Shown here piece by piece: positions 7,518-10,511 of a stretch of 10,511 nucleotides of DNA (position 1 is its first letter; each line of letters starts with the position of its first letter). A program made the translations under genes and the position numbers. The DNA is from Fidelibacterota bacterium UBA1134 (GTDB lineage: Bacteria; Fidelibacterota; Marinisomatia; Marinisomatales; S15-B10). The stretch is from contig DCAL01000006.1 of NCBI GenBank assembly GCA_002311975.1, positions 1,834-12,344 on the forward strand. The letters are read 5' to 3'. The notes below the pieces were generated by a model. It worked only from the letters and a program-made list of their open reading frames with translations. It ran no database searches and was not told the origin of the DNA.

Positions 7518-8865
7518 TTCAAACACTTTAGAAAATATTTCCCCATTGGATGGACGTTATGCAAGCAGTGTAAAAGACCTGTCTGATTATTTTTCTGAAT
7601 ATGCACTTATGAGCTACCGCCTGAAAGTTGAGATTGAATATCTTATTGCACTGGGTAATAAAAGCGGGATTCGAGAACTTCCACCCTTTTCAAAAACAGA
7701 ACAATCCCGCCTACGAAAAATGTATGAAAACTTCAATTCAGCCGGCGCGGAAAAAGTCAAAACAATTGAAGCAACCACTAACCACGATGTAAAAGCGATT
7801 GAGTATTACATTCAAGGTAAAGTGAAAAAAGCGCTTCATCCGTGGATCCACTTTGCCCTCACGTCTGAGGACATAAACAACCTGTCCTATTCACTAATGT
7901 GGCGGGATGGATTAAGAGAAGTATATCTGCCAGCCCTGAAAAATGTAACCAGAAAACTGAAGAAACTGGCGCGACACCAGAAAGAACTGCCCATGCTAGC
8001 CCTGACTCATGGCCAACCTGCAACCCCTACCTCGCTGGGAAAAGAGATGGCTGTCTTCGTGAAGCGGCTCGAACGCCAAATGGCACAGTTGAAGTCCCAC
8101 AAACTCCAGGGAAAACTGTCCGGAGCCACCGGAACGTGGGGTGCACACGCAATCGCCTATCCCAAAGTCAACTGGCTGGCATTCACGAAGCGATTCGTAA
8201 AATCACTGGGACTGGAGCCGAATCTCATTACCACTCAGATCGAGTCCAATGATTCTCTCGCCGAGGCTTATCACATGCTGATTCGGATCAACACCATCCT
8301 CCTTGATCTGTGCAGAGATATGTGGCTCTACATCAGCAGGGGCGTCTTCCTCCAGAAGACAAAAAAAGGGGAAGTGGGCTCCAGCACAATGCCCCATAAG
8401 GTGAACCCGATCCACTTTGAGAATGCCGAAGGGAATCTTGGTATAGCCAATTCGTACTTCGCACATCTCGCCCAGACTCTTCCCACCTCCCGCCTCCAGC
8501 GCGACCTTTCCGGCAGCACGGTCATCCGCAATCAGGGGACCCCTCTCGCTCACTCTCTCCTGGCGTGCAAGAATATTCTGAAGGGACTGGACCGTCTCGT
8601 AGTGGACAAGAAGGCAATGGCTCAAGAATTAGACGCCCACTGGGAGGTGCTGGCGGAGGCCATTCAGACGGTCTTGCGCAAATCTGGCAAACCAGAGGCC
8701 TACGAGCAACTCAAAGAGATTACCCGCGGCCAATCTATCACACAGGAATTCATTCAAGAGTTCGTATCCGGACTCAAAGTATCTGATGAAAATAGAACTG
8801 CTCTTTTGAATCTGACGGCGGCGGACTACACTGGTCTAGCATCGAAACTCGTGGATCTAATCTGA
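7510..8865 (+). CDS. purB: Adenylosuccinate lyase (E. coli-type PurB)
   Basis: PurB releases fumarate twice in the pathway, from SAICAR to give AICAR and from adenylosuccinate to give AMP. From ATG 7510 it has 451 residues, close to E. coli PurB (456). Motifs are ISPLDGRY (10-17), TSEDINNLSY (118-127), THGQPATPTSLGKE (166-179, catalytic His167), and the mobile signature loop GSSTMPHKVNPIHFEN (290-305, catalytic serine in SST). RDLSGSTVIRN and HWEVLAEAIQTVLR follow. The frame is open upstream to ATG 7420, but that start would lie inside the four-helix-bundle gene and add 30 unrelated residues. There is no strong ribosome site at 7510, and its first codons are made of GAACAC-repeat sequence. 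The first ~100 codons are more AT-rich than the rest. The stop overlaps the purF start by one base (TGATG). Confidence 0.96.
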   Translation: MNTSNTLENISPLDGRYASSVKDLSDYFSEYALMSYRLKVEIEYLIALGNKSGIRELPPFSKTEQSRLRKMYENFNSAGAEKVKTIEATTNHDVKAIEYYIQGKVKKALHPWIHFALTSEDINNLSYSLMWRDGLREVYLPALKNVTRKLKKLARHQKELPMLALTHGQPATPTSLGKEMAVFVKRLERQMAQLKSHKLQGKLSGATGTWGAHAIAYPKVNWLAFTKRFVKSLGLEPNLITTQIESNDSLAEAYHMLIRINTILLDLCRDMWLYISRGVFLQKTKKGEVGSSTMPHKVNPIHFENAEGNLGIANSYFAHLAQTLPTSRLQRDLSGSTVIRNQGTPLAHSLLACKNILKGLDRLVVDKKAMAQELDAHWEVLAEAIQTVLRKSGKPEAYEQLKEITRGQSITQEFIQEFVSGLKVSDENRTALLNLTAADYTGLASKLVDLI

Positions 8866-10340
8866 TGTGCGGTATCGCCGGTATATATTCTCATAAAGCT
8901 GTCGCTGCGGAACTTTACGACAGCATTATCCATCTTCAGCATCGCGGGCAAGACGCCGCGGGAATTATGACCTATGATGACCGCATGCATAAGGAAAAAG
9001 GGGTGGGCCTCGCGAAGGAAGTTTTCAACGAAACGAATATGGAACTTCTCACCGGAAATATCGGTATTTCTCATAATCGTTATCCCACCCATGGCGGTTT
9101 TGGTCATGGCGAAGTGCAGCCTTTCTGGACGTCCGTTCCATACGGTATTGCTCTGGCACATAATGGAAATCTCACTAACTATCAAGACCTTGCGGAAGAA
9201 ATCACAATAAAAGACAGCCGTTACTTAAACACTACATCCGATTCAGAAGTGCTCCTTCATTATTTTGCAGATTTACTCCACACGAGCAATCCGCCTGAAG
9301 ATAGTGAAGAACTCTTCTATCTTTTGTGCAATGCGGTCACCAAGATTTTCAAACGGGTGAAAGGTGCCTATTCCGTGGTTAGTCTCATTATTGGAAAGGG
9401 GCTCGTTGTTTTTCGCGATCCACAGGGAATTCGTCCACTGGTGAAGGGTGAACGATCCAATGGAAACGGCGGAAAGGATTATATCTTTGCATCGGAAAAC
9501 ACCATGTTCTATGGCCTGGGCTATGAGCCCAAAGGGACCGTTCTCCCCGGGGAACTCATCTATGTAGATGAAAGCGGAAAAGTGTTCAACAAACGATTGG
9601 TGAAGAAAGATTTTAATCCCTGCATTTTTGAATATGTGTATTTCGCCCGACCCGACGCGACCTTAAATGATGTAAGCGTGTACCGTTCACGCCTTCGCAT
9701 GGGCCAGAACCTGGCGGAAGCTTGGAAGAAAAAATATCCCGACAAAACGCCAGACATTGTGATCCCTGCCCCAAGCACCGCCAATACATCTGCCCTGTCG
9801 TTTGCCCATGAGTTGGGCATCCGGTATTCCGAAGGTTTGTACAAAAATACCTTTATCGGGCGGACCTTTATTATGCCCGGACAGGCGGAGCGAAAGAAAT
9901 CTGTAAAATATAAACTGGTGCCCCAAGAATTAGAGATCCGTGACAAAAAAGTAATGATTGTAGATGACAGCATCGTCCGGGGAAATACCAGTTGGGAAAT
10001 TGTACGAATGCTGCGGGACTTTGGAGCAAAAGAAGTGTATTTCGCAAGTGCGTGCCCACCGGTGAAATCTCCCTGTTTTTATGGTGTCGATATGCCTACT
10101 CGCGATGAGTTGATTGCCGGAAATATGGATGTAGATGAAATTGAAAAATATTTAGATGTTGATGCGTTGCTTTATCAAGAAATTGATGATCTCGTAGAAG
10201 CAGTTACACGGAAAGGGGATCACCATATTGATACCCTATGTATGGCGTGTCTGGATGGGAACTATATTGCCAACGACATTGATGATGCCAAGATTATTGA
10301 AATGGAAGCTATGCGTGTGAATGAACGGAATGGGAATTAA
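8865..10340 (+). CDS. purF: Amidophosphoribosyltransferase (glutamine PRPP amidotransferase), no propeptide, Fe-S cysteines present
   Basis: PurF catalyses the committed step, PRPP plus glutamine to phosphoribosylamine, and is the usual target of AMP/GMP feedback. The 491-residue protein starts MCGIAGIYS, so Cys2 becomes the N-terminal nucleophile after Met removal and no B. subtilis-style propeptide is present. The glutaminase domain has QHRGQDAAGI (25-34), NRYPTHG (71-77) and HNGNLTN (99-105). The transferase domain has the PRPP loop VMIVDDSIVRGNTS (363-376). Cysteines occur at all four positions that bind [4Fe-4S] in B. subtilis/human PurF: Cys253 (PCIFEYVYF), Cys404 (SPCFYGVD), Cys459 and Cys462 (CMAC). 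E. coli PurF, which also lacks a propeptide, has only part of this set, although DMPTRDELIAG and the YIANDID tail are E. coli-like. The start codon overlaps the purB stop. It is the last pur gene of the cluster here; no terminator hairpin is visible after it. Confidence 0.97.
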   Translation: MCGIAGIYSHKAVAAELYDSIIHLQHRGQDAAGIMTYDDRMHKEKGVGLAKEVFNETNMELLTGNIGISHNRYPTHGGFGHGEVQPFWTSVPYGIALAHNGNLTNYQDLAEEITIKDSRYLNTTSDSEVLLHYFADLLHTSNPPEDSEELFYLLCNAVTKIFKRVKGAYSVVSLIIGKGLVVFRDPQGIRPLVKGERSNGNGGKDYIFASENTMFYGLGYEPKGTVLPGELIYVDESGKVFNKRLVKKDFNPCIFEYVYFARPDATLNDVSVYRSRLRMGQNLAEAWKKKYPDKTPDIVIPAPSTANTSALSFAHELGIRYSEGLYKNTFIGRTFIMPGQAERKKSVKYKLVPQELEIRDKKVMIVDDSIVRGNTSWEIVRMLRDFGAKEVYFASACPPVKSPCFYGVDMPTRDELIAGNMDVDEIEKYLDVDALLYQEIDDLVEAVTRKGDHHIDTLCMACLDGNYIANDIDDAKIIEMEAMRVNERNGN

Positions 10341-10350
10341 GCGGTATAAA

Positions 10351-10379
10351 CACAGAGAGCACAGAGAGACACTGAGAAA
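10351..10379 (+). repeat. Short tandem CACAGAGAG repeat after purF
   Basis: CACAGAGAG is perfectly duplicated at 10351-10359 and 10360-10368, followed by a third degenerate copy ACACTGAGA and a run of A. It starts 10 bases after the purF stop and ends just before the glycine-rich frame. It is purine-rich with no dyad symmetry, so it is not a terminator. Similar CACAGAG-type short repeats are familiar between genes of some environmental bacteria; a role is not known from the sequence. Confidence 0.6.
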
Positions 10380-10411
10380 AAAAGAATGTTCCATTTTGGT
10401 TGGTTCTCGCT

Positions 10412-10511
10412 ATGGGTAGTGGATTGGGCATTTCGCTCGGTACTTCATTAGGTGCTGCATTTGATAATGTGGGGATTGGTGTTGCTATGGGTGTGGCATT
10501 AGGTCCGGCAT
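10412..10511 (+). CDS. Glycine-zipper-like small membrane protein, N-terminal part (3' partial)
   Basis: From ATG 10412 the frame is open to the window edge and reads MGSGLGISLGTSLGAAFDN followed by more GxG/GxxxG-spaced hydrophobic sequence (VGIGVAMGVALG). Glycines every three or four residues in a nonpolar background suggest tightly packed transmembrane helices (glycine zipper). The frame is already open from 10376 and codes for KNVPFWLVLA just before the ATG, which looks like native N-terminal sequence. The true start may therefore be TTG 10400, or an upstream start lost where the CACAGAGAG repeat adjoins. No clear ribosome site is visible. Function is unknown; it has no evident link to purine synthesis. 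Low complexity makes even the coding call tentative. Confidence 0.4.
   Translation, partial: MGSGLGISLGTSLGAAFDNVGIGVAMGVALGPA

Noticed and set aside
10386..10453. Alternative small frame from ATG 10386
   Set aside because: It stops after about 21 codons and competes with the glycine-periodic frame, which stays open to the window edge and has ordered GxxxG spacing.

Overview
The window is a compact, single-strand cluster of de novo purine biosynthesis genes with no RNA genes, CRISPR array or phage genes. Order on the + strand: purA (5' end cut off by the window) - purL - purM - purQ/purS fusion - purC - purE - small four-helix-bundle gene with an in-frame stop - purB - purF - start of a glycine-rich membrane-protein-like frame running off the 3' edge. 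Most pur genes overlap or sit within 10 bases of each other (purM/purQS overlap 8 bases, purC/purE share ATGA, purB/purF share TGATG). This suggests one polycistronic unit. The gap between purE and purB (about 510 bases) is the only large break.

Pathway logic: PurF makes phosphoribosylamine, PurL with the PurQ/PurS protein makes FGAM, PurM makes AIR, PurE carboxylates AIR, PurC makes SAICAR, PurB cleaves SAICAR and later adenylosuccinate, and PurA starts the AMP branch. Not seen here are purD, purN/purT, purK and purH; they must lie elsewhere or be replaced. PurE has the motifs of the class II (animal/Treponema-type) AIR carboxylase that uses CO2 directly, so the lack of purK may be real.

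The most unusual points are: (1) a 420-residue PurQ carrying a C-terminal extension that ends in a PurS-like domain and contains a second, less clear PurS-like unit, possibly placing the PurS pair in one chain with PurQ; (2) the class II PurE directly after purC; (3) a PurF with all four Fe-S cysteine positions but no propeptide; (4) an AT-rich four-helix-bundle (23S-intervening/S23-type) gene, broken by TGA, between purE and purB and bracketed by inverted 8-base-period GAACAC repeats, the right one running into the first codons of purB; (5) a tandem CACAGAGAG repeat after purF next to a glycine-zipper-like frame.

Organism: a bacterium of medium GC (purL/purM GC-rich, purF more AT-rich) using the standard code with TGA, TAA and TAG stops. 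The free-standing four-helix-bundle gene with short flanking repeats and the mixture of PurF/PurC/PurE subtypes fit an uncultured member of the FCB/Marinimicrobia-like lineages or a relative. This is a low-confidence impression from pattern memory. There is no clear promoter or intrinsic terminator in the window.
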